Shown in pieces: positions 7,491-13,205 of a DNA stretch of 13,205 nucleotides. This stretch comes from an uncultured Selenomonadaceae bacterium (GTDB taxonomy: Bacteria > Bacillota > Negativicutes > Selenomonadales > Selenomonadaceae). Location of the stretch: assembly GCA_905236595.1 (NCBI GenBank), contig CAJORE010000174.1, positions 1 through 13,205 of the forward strand, given 5' to 3'. The notes beneath the pieces are model-generated. The model saw only the letters and a list, made by a program, of their open reading frames with translations. It made no database searches and was not told where the DNA came from. Made by a program: the position numbers and the translations under genes. Positions within the stretch are counted from its first letter, which is position 1; each line of letters starts with the position of its first letter.

Positions 7491-8744
7491 TTGACCGACG
7501 GTAACGAAAAACAGGAGCAAACGGTTAATCCCGCGCCTTCCCGTACAAAACAAATCATTGCGGGGGCGGCGACGGGCATGGTGCTGTTTGCCGTCGCAGG
7601 CTGGTTTTGCGCGGCGCATTTTTTGACGGCGGACGAAAAGCCGCCCGGGGGAGCCATCGCCTACGAAGTCGGCTTTGTCAACAACGCCAAGGTTTTGGCG
7701 GCGCATCCGGCGTACGACAAATTGCAGGAGCTATACGGCCAACGCCGCGTCCTAAAAAGCGAACTTGCCGCCTTGACCCAAGAACCGCTCATAGTCAAGC
7801 CACCGGAAGCGGCGGAAGAACCCTTCGATGATTCCGTCTGGCAAAAAAACGCGCAGAACATTATCGGCCAACGGGCGGAGATTGAACGCAAGCGCAAAAA
7901 AGCCACGGAAGAATATCGCCAAGAAACCGACGCGGCCTTTCGCGAACGAAGGAGCGCCATTGACGGTGAATATCTAAACGCCATCTTAAACATTCGCTTA
8001 AAGCTCCAAAACGCCGATGTCATGCGTCTGCCCCCCGAACAAGTGGACGAACTCAACCGGGAAATGGACGAGTTGCAAAAAGAACGCGGCCAACGGCAAA
8101 TTGCGCTCAACGAGGAACGCGAAGCCGAAATTGCCGCTTTCGCCGAAAAAGTCGTCACCGCCGAAATCGGCGATTGGCGGGAGAATTTGCAAAAATCCAA
8201 AGCCGCTTTGATAGCCGAAGCCGCCAAACGACAAAGCGCGGCGCAAGAGCGCAATGCGTCGGTAATGGAAGCGCAGATGCAAATTTCCCGGCGTCGTCAA
8301 GCGGCGCTGAAAAAGAAACGCGACCTTATCCTTTTGGAGGGACGCATTGCCCGTTTGCAAAAACGAATGGCCGCCGACGTCGAAGGACGAGCGGCGAAGT
8401 TAGCCATAATGCACGGGCTGACGTTGATTTTTGCCGCGCCTTCCGAAGATACGGCAAACGGCTTTACCTTTGTCGATAAAGAGACGGTCGAGTTTGCCTC
8501 TTCCCTCACCGTAGCAACAATACCTGCTTCGGCAATGGATTTGACCAAGGAACTTGTTGAAGAGATGGCCACCGTCGCTTTTACGGACGACGATGACCCC
8601 GCCGAAGACCAAGCCGATGACGCCGACGAAACCGACTACGCCGATGAAATTGACGAAGCCGAAGGCGACAGCAAATACGACGAAACCGGCGGATACGAAC
8701 AAGAGAACGACACCGCAATCGCAAAGGAAACGACGGAACCTTAA
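7491..8744 (+). CDS. Large membrane-anchored OmpH-like coiled-coil protein
   Basis: A 417-residue protein with a hydrophilic N-terminus, one transmembrane helix (about 22-44) and an OmpH-like opening VGFVNNAKVLAAHPAYDKL (from about 60). A very long Glu/Arg/Lys/Gln-rich coiled coil follows (about 115-310). A degenerate OmpH end (LAIMHGLTLIFAAP, then MDLTKELVEEM) lies at about 315-370. The last 45 residues are strongly acidic (DDDDPAEDQADD and similar). It is over twice the length of ordinary Skp/OmpH proteins. Topology would place the coiled coil in the periplasm. The start is TTG, preceded by AAGGCGG/GAGGGG. It lies between two normal ompH copies, so it likely arose by tandem duplication and insertion of the long coil; this is inference. 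Its role could be a holdase, or a spacer linking inner membrane, peptidoglycan and outer membrane. Confidence 0.8.
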   Translation: MTDGNEKQEQTVNPAPSRTKQIIAGAATGMVLFAVAGWFCAAHFLTADEKPPGGAIAYEVGFVNNAKVLAAHPAYDKLQELYGQRRVLKSELAALTQEPLIVKPPEAAEEPFDDSVWQKNAQNIIGQRAEIERKRKKATEEYRQETDAAFRERRSAIDGEYLNAILNIRLKLQNADVMRLPPEQVDELNREMDELQKERGQRQIALNEEREAEIAAFAEKVVTAEIGDWRENLQKSKAALIAEAAKRQSAAQERNASVMEAQMQISRRRQAALKKKRDLILLEGRIARLQKRMAADVEGRAAKLAIMHGLTLIFAAPSEDTANGFTFVDKETVEFASSLTVATIPASAMDLTKELVEEMATVAFTDDDDPAEDQADDADETDYADEIDEAEGDSKYDETGGYEQENDTAIAKETTEP

Positions 8745-8792
8745 AGCCAAGATTACGGCCTGTCTTGTAAAACCGTTGAAAGAAGTGTTACG

Positions 8793-9224
8793 ATGCAATA
8801 CAAGAAAATAACGTTGGCGACCTTAGCGGCAGCGTTGATGATGTTTACCGCCGGGTGCGGGCAAACGCAAATCGGTTATGTGGATGTTTCCAGAGTCTAC
8901 GAAGAGGCGCCGCAGATGAAAGCGACCGCCGACGAGGCGCAACAGAAAATTACACAAGCGCAGCAAGAAGCCGAGCAGGAGCTTGCCGCCAAACCGGATT
9001 TAACCGACGAAGAAGCCGAAAAGGCTTACGACGATATAAACAAAAAACTCATGGGCTTGAACCAAATGTACATGACCCAGCTCAAACAAAAATTGGATGT
9101 TGCCTTGGGGCAGATTGCCCGCGAGAAAAAGTTGGACGCCATTTTTGAAAACAACGATATGCAAAAAACCGTATACATGGGCGGCATTGACGTGACCGAT
9201 GAAACAATCGCCAAATTGCAATGA
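8793..9224 (+). CDS. OmpH/Skp family protein, copy 3, putative lipoprotein
   Basis: A 143-residue protein with a signal peptide ending FTAGC (Cys22). This looks like a lipoprotein cleavage site, although Thr rather than Leu stands at -3. The family opening IGYVDVSRVYEEAPQMK follows. A Gln/Glu/Lys-rich coiled coil comes next, and then the closing KKLDAIFENNDMQ and VYMGGIDVTDETIAKL, which aligns with the end of copy 1 (VLYGGTDITQDVVKKL). Lipidation would tether this chaperone to a membrane, unlike a soluble Skp. It lies 48 bases after the large copy, with a weak Shine-Dalgarno (GAAAGAAG). Its stop codon overlaps the ribosome-binding site of lpxD, so the two are very probably co-transcribed. Confidence 0.88.
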   Translation: MQYKKITLATLAAALMMFTAGCGQTQIGYVDVSRVYEEAPQMKATADEAQQKITQAQQEAEQELAAKPDLTDEEAEKAYDDINKKLMGLNQMYMTQLKQKLDVALGQIAREKKLDAIFENNDMQKTVYMGGIDVTDETIAKLQ

Positions 9225-9234
9225 GGGGTAAGTC

Positions 9235-10266
9235 ATGAACATTACGTTGGGGCAGATTGCCGAAATGCTTGGTACCACGGCTCAAAGTGACAATGCCGCC
9301 GTGGTGATAACGGGCTTGTCCGATATTGAGCACGCGGCGGCGGGTGATATAATTTTTGCGGCTTCGTCACACATCGAAGAAGCCAAAACGGCCAAAGCAA
9401 GCGCCGTGATATTGCCCAAGGATGCCGGAGAATTTCCGTTGCCCGCGCTTTATGTTGAAGATCCGCGGGCGGCTTTTGCCAAACTGTTGGAACATTTCAC
9501 GCCGAAGCTTTCCATAGAACGAGTCGTCAGCGACAAAGCGCATATCGGCAAAGACGTGACCATCGGCAAAAACGTCGCCGTCATGCCTTTCGCCGTCATT
9601 GACGATCACGCAATAATCGGCGATAATGCCACGATTTATCCGCACGTTTACATCGGTCAATACGCCGAAATCGGCGAAAACTCCCTCGTATATTCAAGCG
9701 CCACGGTGCGCGAATATTGCAAGGTCGGCAAAAATTGCGTCGTTCACAGTTCGGCGGTAATCGGCTCCGACGGATTCGGGTTTACGACGAAGGACGGGGT
9801 GCATACCAAGGTTCCCCAAGTCGGCAACGTAATTATCGAGGACAATGCGGAAATCGGCGCTCACGTCGGCATTGACCGAGCCGCCATCGGTTCAACCGTC
9901 ATCGGCAACGGCACAAAAATCGACAATTTGGTTCACATCGGGCATAATTGCAAAATCGGCGCCAACTGTCTTATCGTGGCGCAAACGGGCATATCCGGAT
10001 CGACGATTGTCGGACACAATGTCACCTTCGGCGGGCAGGTCGGCACGGTTGGGCATATAACCATCGGCGCCAATTCGGTCTATGCGGCGCGTTCCGGCAT
10101 TACCAACAATATGCCGGAAAATATGTTCTGCGCCGGTTTCCCCGTACAAGGTCATGCCGAGTGGCTAAGAATGCAGGTGGCCATGAAGAAATTGCCGGAA
10201 CTCGTGAAAAAAGTGCGGCAGTTGGAAAAACAGTTGGCGGCGCTCAACAAGCGCCACGAACATTGA
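9235..10266 (+). CDS. lpxD: UDP-3-O-acylglucosamine N-acyltransferase LpxD
   Basis: Third enzyme of lipid A synthesis: it transfers an acyl chain from acyl-ACP to the amine of UDP-3-O-acylglucosamine in the cytoplasm (known for the family). The 343-residue length is usual. The N-terminal uridine-binding domain (about 1-95) has ITGLSDIEHAAAGDIIFA. A left-handed parallel beta helix follows, made of many hexapeptide repeats of the I-G-x-x-x-x type (about 100-300). NLVHIGHNCKIG contains His237, which corresponds to the catalytic histidine in the IAHN-type motif of known LpxD. A C-terminal helix (LPELVKKVRQLEKQL) completes the trimer-forming fold. The ATG follows GAGGGG by six bases, and this site overlaps the stop of the upstream ompH. 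The next genes usually found in diderm Firmicutes (lpxC, fabZ, lpxA) are absent; a terminator follows. Confidence 0.96.
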   Translation: MNITLGQIAEMLGTTAQSDNAAVVITGLSDIEHAAAGDIIFAASSHIEEAKTAKASAVILPKDAGEFPLPALYVEDPRAAFAKLLEHFTPKLSIERVVSDKAHIGKDVTIGKNVAVMPFAVIDDHAIIGDNATIYPHVYIGQYAEIGENSLVYSSATVREYCKVGKNCVVHSSAVIGSDGFGFTTKDGVHTKVPQVGNVIIEDNAEIGAHVGIDRAAIGSTVIGNGTKIDNLVHIGHNCKIGANCLIVAQTGISGSTIVGHNVTFGGQVGTVGHITIGANSVYAARSGITNNMPENMFCAGFPVQGHAEWLRMQVAMKKLPELVKKVRQLEKQLAALNKRHEH

Positions 10267-10278
10267 TATAAACAGCGC

Positions 10279-10348
10279 ATAAACAATACAAAAAAAGGGC
10301 GTCCCTCAGACAAATGTTTGAGAGACGCCCTTTCTTTGTATTGTTTAT
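10279..10348. terminator. Long bidirectional intrinsic terminator
   Basis: This lies in the 91-base gap between the convergent lpxD and DUF6765-like genes. The outer arms 10279-10292 and 10335-10348 pair over 14 bases. After a one-base mismatch, 10294-10303 pairs with 10324-10333 (AAAGGGCGTC/GACGCCCTTT). After another mismatch, CTCA at 10305-10308 pairs with TGAG at 10319-10322 towards a small loop. On the plus strand the GC stem is followed by TTTCTTTGTATTGTTT, and on the minus strand by seven T residues. It can therefore end transcription in both directions. Confidence 0.9.
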
Positions 10349-10357
10349 GATGCGCCG

Positions 10358-11386
10358 TCAGTATATCGGCTCGCTGTGCAAAACATATAACCCGTTAGCT
10401 TCCAGTTCGCTTCGCACCCAATCAAAATGATCGTTTATCTCGTCGTAAAACTGCCGTCTAAAGTTCATATCATCAAAAATCGTTGCCGTGCTGTAAGTCA
10501 CCGATCGGTCGATGTCATCAAAGTCTTCGATTTCAAAATAATTGGCGTGGATGCGCCGCAACCACTCGTTGTACCGTTCGTCAATGTCGTCGCTTTGGAT
10601 GCCCTTAAAGCAAATCATAAGCAACTGCTTTTGCCGATCGGAAAGACCGGTCACCGGTTCGCAACTTACCGCCTGTATAATGCGGAAAACCGCTTCGGCC
10701 GCCTCCAAGAATTCGTCCCAGTTTTTGCGCCCGCCTAAAAACCGTTCGCCGCTTTTCCACCACAAATACGGCATATCCGGACAATGCATCGCCGCCAAAT
10801 GACCAATGGGGCCGCCAACTTTGTCAAAACTCGAAACCACGCCCAAAAGTTTGCTCAACCCCGACGTCTCCGACACCTTATCCAAAACCTGCCCAATCAT
10901 CGAACCTTGGGCGGCGAACATCAAATTTTGCACCAGGTTTATCATGTTGTTGACGCCGGAAAATTCTTGGTGCGCCCAAGTATCCGCAAAAACGTGAAGC
11001 CCTATGCCCAAGCGGAACGAAAAATTACTGTTGTCAAGAGTTGTCCCCAAAAGCCGCCGCGCCAATTTTTGCGACAACACGCTGTTTTTTTTGCAAACCA
11101 GTTTTTCGCGCTCCGTTTCACCGACCAGCCCGGGCAAAAAATGAAAAGGAATCCATATTTCGCCGCTCCCCTTGCCGGTGATATTGCCCCACATATTTTG
11201 GCAGGAGTAGCGGACGTGTACGCCTTTGGCTATGTTGGCCTCTTCTTCGGCATCGGAAAAGGGATTGGAATCAAAATTGTCATCGACAAGCTGTGAGCTG
11301 TGGGCAATCATTTTGGCATTGGCACTGCAAAATTTGCCCCAACGGGACAAAACGTAAATCGTCCCAAAATGAAAATCTATATCCAT
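10358..11386 (-). CDS. DUF6765-like protein, possible metal-dependent hydrolase
   Basis: A 342-residue protein beginning MDIDFHFGTIYVLSRW. This resembles the start of DUF6765 proteins (M-x-x-D-x-H-x-x-G-T-Y), a family of unknown function. It has no signal peptide. His and Asp residues are grouped as in metal sites: His6, Asp35-Asp36, His131/Asp135/His139 (LHVFADTWAHQ, an H-x3-D-x3-H pattern) and His196/His201/Asp204 (GHLAAMHCPD). Such helical His/Asp clusters recall zinc-dependent phospholipase C and S1/P1 nucleases; that link is inference. The start at 11386 is chosen because AGAAGG lies nine bases upstream and the family N-terminus starts there; longer frames begin in non-family sequence. 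It lies downstream of the LCP gene on the same strand, about 100 bases apart, and converges on lpxD. No clear promoter was found. Confidence 0.7.
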   Translation of the reverse strand: MDIDFHFGTIYVLSRWGKFCSANAKMIAHSSQLVDDNFDSNPFSDAEEEANIAKGVHVRYSCQNMWGNITGKGSGEIWIPFHFLPGLVGETEREKLVCKKNSVLSQKLARRLLGTTLDNSNFSFRLGIGLHVFADTWAHQEFSGVNNMINLVQNLMFAAQGSMIGQVLDKVSETSGLSKLLGVVSSFDKVGGPIGHLAAMHCPDMPYLWWKSGERFLGGRKNWDEFLEAAEAVFRIIQAVSCEPVTGLSDRQKQLLMICFKGIQSDDIDERYNEWLRRIHANYFEIEDFDDIDRSVTYSTATIFDDMNFRRQFYDEINDHFDWVRSELEANGLYVLHSEPIY

Positions 11387-11427
11387 TACCCATGACCTTC
11401 TTAAACTGTTCGCAAAACCGACTATGC

Positions 11428-11466
11428 AGCGCCGTTTGCCGCATCTTGAATTCGACAAACGGCGCT
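11428..11466 (-). terminator. 11-bp hairpin downstream of the LCP gene
   Basis: 11428-11438 (AGCGCCGTTTG) pairs perfectly with 11456-11466 (CAAACGGCGCT) around a 17-base loop, 22 bases beyond the LCP stop codon. No T-run follows the stem on the minus strand. A smaller hairpin ACATT/AATGT with six T residues lies between this stem and the stop. Together they could partly terminate LCP transcripts or separate them from the DUF6765-like gene. Confidence 0.45.
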
Positions 11467-11488
11467 AAAAAACATTTGCGAATGTCTC

Positions 11489-12862
11489 CTACTGCGTTTT
11501 GCCGGCATTCATGTCCGGCGTCGGCACATCACCCGCATCAACCGGCAAAGTCGGCGGCGGTGCCGGAGGCGACGTCCTGTTCTCGGCGGGTACCGTCGGC
11601 GCAGGCGTCGGCGCAGGCGTTGGCGAATCGTATTCCGTTGGCGGAGCTGCTTGCCGCGTATCGGCCTCACCACCGTAATAATCGGCAAAGCGGTCGTCGC
11701 CCGTTTTGCTTGCGCTTTGCTCCGCACCGTCAATGTCGTTGTTCCTTGTCGTCGTCGCGCCCGTTTCTTTATTCGGCTTCACCTTATGCTTATCGACTTT
11801 CCACGCCGACCGACCGTCGGTGACGGCTTTGCCGATTGACGTATCGCCGACGGGAATATCGGTGGCGCCGGCGGGAATAGATTCTTCATATTCGCGGGCT
11901 TCGCGTTCCAAATTGTTCATCATCGTCCGCGAAAGTGTCACGCCAAGCGTATCGGCCAACGCGATACGCAACTTATTGACATCGGGTATCCAATAGCTGA
12001 CGCCTTCGATGTAAAGCGGGCGCCCCGGCACCATTTCCGTCTCAAAGCCGTTCTTTTGCGCGTTCCTCAGCGTACCCACGAGTTCCAAAATCTGCCGCAC
12101 GGACAAATCGGTACGCACGGCATCCGCCACTTCCGCAATTAAGCTCGGCAACTTGGTGATGATGGTCGGCGACGTAACTTTATCCGCCACGGCGCGCACA
12201 AATTTTTGCTGTCGCTTTATGCGGCCGATGTCGCCTTCCTCGTCACGGTAGCGAACATAAGTGACGGCGGTTTTGCCGTCCATGTGCTGCATACCCGGGC
12301 GCAAATCAATAAGCAACCCGCCGTCGTCGTCCCACGGATCTTCGTAATACATCCGCTTTTCAACTTCAATGTCAATGCCGCCAATGGCATCAATTACTTT
12401 TTTGAAGGCTTGCGTATTGACTATGACAAAATGGTCAACGTGCACACCCAAAAAAGACTCCACCGTGCGTTCGGTCAGCCGTTCGCCGCCGTAAGCGTAA
12501 GCGGCGTTGATTTTATCATAGCCGATGCCGGAGATTTTCACGCGGGTATCGCGGGGAATTGAAAGCAGCGCCGCTTTGTCGAGCGTGGGATCGATGGTCG
12601 CGACCATAAGCGTATCGGAACGCCCTTTGTCGTCAGCGCGTTCGTCAACCCCCATAATCATTATCGTGGCTTTGTCATGCGCCGTCAGCAAAACAACCTC
12701 TTCCGATTGTTTCTTTTCTTTGGCCGCCGGTTTTTCCGTAAGCCCCGAAGACGCAAACATCGCGCCCGTAATAACGGCGGTTATAAAACAAAATATAAAA
12801 AGAATCCACGGCCAAATACGCCGCCGCTTTTTGGAGCGGTTTGTGTCGGGTAAATTTTCCAA
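11489..12862 (-). CDS. LytR-CpsA-Psr (LCP) family wall-polymer ligase
   Basis: A 457-residue protein of the LCP family, which transfers lipid-linked glycopolymers to peptidoglycan outside the membrane (known for the family). A basic cytoplasmic start (KKRRR) precedes one transmembrane helix (about 17-38). The LCP domain spans about 64-235. It has IMGVDERADDKGRSDT with Arg81 and Asp83, SIPRDTRV with Arg104, YDKINAAYAYGG (Asp116, Lys117, Asn119), and YVRYRDEEGDIGRIKRQQ with Arg204, Arg206, Asp207, Arg214 and Arg217. These are the polyprenyl-phosphate and metal-binding residues of the family. From about 335 the tail is disordered and polar, and it ends Pro/Thr-rich (PTPAPTPAPT and PPAPPP), as in wall-spanning regions. 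The start is TTG with GAGGA six bases upstream. A consensus promoter lies about 85 bases upstream. The attached polymer in a diderm cell is unknown. Confidence 0.93.
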   Translation of the reverse strand: MENLPDTNRSKKRRRIWPWILFIFCFITAVITGAMFASSGLTEKPAAKEKKQSEEVVLLTAHDKATIMIMGVDERADDKGRSDTLMVATIDPTLDKAALLSIPRDTRVKISGIGYDKINAAYAYGGERLTERTVESFLGVHVDHFVIVNTQAFKKVIDAIGGIDIEVEKRMYYEDPWDDDGGLLIDLRPGMQHMDGKTAVTYVRYRDEEGDIGRIKRQQKFVRAVADKVTSPTIITKLPSLIAEVADAVRTDLSVRQILELVGTLRNAQKNGFETEMVPGRPLYIEGVSYWIPDVNKLRIALADTLGVTLSRTMMNNLEREAREYEESIPAGATDIPVGDTSIGKAVTDGRSAWKVDKHKVKPNKETGATTTRNNDIDGAEQSASKTGDDRFADYYGGEADTRQAAPPTEYDSPTPAPTPAPTVPAENRTSPPAPPPTLPVDAGDVPTPDMNAGKTQ

Positions 12863-12902
12863 ATCAAATCCTCATTTCGGCAACGGCAATAAGCCGCCTT
12901 AC

Positions 12903-12931
12903 TTGCGACGCGACACTTTGCCGCGTCGCAA
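12903..12931 (-). promoter_or_regulatory. Leader hairpin of the LCP gene
   Basis: 12903-12912 (TTGCGACGCG) pairs perfectly with 12922-12931 (CGCGTCGCAA) around a nine-base loop. It lies in the untranslated leader between the predicted transcription start (about 12941) and the LCP start codon. A smaller CGGC/GCCG hairpin lies between it and the Shine-Dalgarno. A regulatory or mRNA-stabilising role is inference. Confidence 0.5.
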
Positions 12932-12947
12932 CACCAACGTTCCGTTC

Positions 12948-12976
12948 ATTATACAAATTATTCGGCTCCGACGCAA
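12948..12976 (-). promoter_or_regulatory. Promoter of the LCP gene
   Basis: Read on the minus strand: TTGCGT (12976-12971), a 17-base spacer, and a perfect TATAAT (12953-12948). Transcription would start near 12941, about 80 bases before the TTG start codon. Confidence 0.75.
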
Positions 12977-13124
12977 GAAAAATCCCTCCGGCAAACGTGC
13001 CAAAAAGGACGACGCAAAAACGCGCCGCCCTCAGCCAAGGACCGTTTACCCATCGCCGTTTGCCGCACCGAAAGCGCAGTCAACGGCTCATAGCCACGAT
13101 TATGAAGCGTTCACCAAACAAAAA
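12977..13124. other. Intergenic region between LCP promoter and partial gene
   Basis: I see no gene here. A possible hairpin pairs GCCGTT at 13055-13060 with AACGGC at 13082-13087, 38 bases beyond the stop of the partial minus-strand gene. Its arm GCCGTTTGCCGCA (13055-13067) also occurs in the hairpin after the LCP gene (11431-11443), so the two may be related 3' elements. Confidence 0.35.
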
Positions 13125-13205
13125 CTAATCAAAAATAGGATCGCCGTTTGCATCCGTAACGGCAATAGCGTCATCTTGGTTGCCGAACTTATGATTTTCA
13201 AGCAA
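13125..13205 (-). CDS. C-terminal end of an unidentified protein (partial)
   Basis: On the minus strand an uninterrupted frame enters from the window edge and ends at TAG (13127-13125). It encodes 26 residues, ending AIAVTDANGDPIFD. The composition looks like real protein, and the third codon positions resemble the neighbouring genes. The frame is too short to identify. The rest of the gene, including its start, lies beyond position 13205. It would be transcribed in the same direction as the LCP gene but is separated from it by about 260 bases that include the LCP promoter. Confidence 0.6.
   Translation of the reverse strand: MLENHKFGNQDDAIAVTDANGDPIFD

Noticed and set aside
10784..11823. 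Plus-strand frames of 170 and 176 codons opposite the DUF6765-like and LCP genes
   Set aside because: The minus-strand genes have clear family motifs and ribosome-binding sites; the plus-strand frames have neither.

Overview
The window suggests a Gram-negative-type (diderm) Firmicute, most likely of the class Negativicutes. It encodes outer-membrane biogenesis genes (BamA, several Skp/OmpH-type proteins, LpxD of lipid A synthesis) next to Gram-positive-style genes (a LytR-CpsA-Psr wall-polymer ligase and a TadG-like protein of the Flp pilus family). TTG starts with good Shine-Dalgarno sites also recur (bamA, the large ompH-like gene, the LCP gene). The taxon is inferred from gene content only.

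Layout. 1-288: intergenic, with a foldable GC-rich segment and a strong sigma70-type promoter. 289-1869 (+): TadG-like surface protein, followed by two hairpins. 2086-3129 (+): rlmN, with a promoter of its own. 3305-10266 (+): outer-membrane cluster of bamA, an unrecognised secreted protein ending like an outer-membrane barrel, three OmpH/Skp-like genes of very different size and anchoring, and lpxD. A promoter overlaps the rlmN stop, a second strong one precedes the first ompH, and a hairpin without a T-run lies between the first and second ompH. The cluster ends at 10279-10348 in a long, nearly perfect bidirectional terminator shared with the convergent gene. 10358-11386 (-): DUF6765-like protein. 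11489-12862 (-): LCP protein with a consensus promoter and a hairpin in its leader. 13125-13205 (-): C-terminal 26 codons of a further gene running off the window.

How the genes fit together. BamA inserts beta-barrel proteins into the outer membrane. The OmpH/Skp-like proteins are expected to hold unfolded outer-membrane proteins in the periplasm or tether layers of the envelope. LpxD makes a lipid A precursor for the same membrane. The 427-residue protein between bamA and ompH is a good candidate for an undescribed partner in this pathway. The LCP protein serves the cell wall side of the envelope. No CRISPR array, tRNA, rRNA or insertion sequence was recognised.
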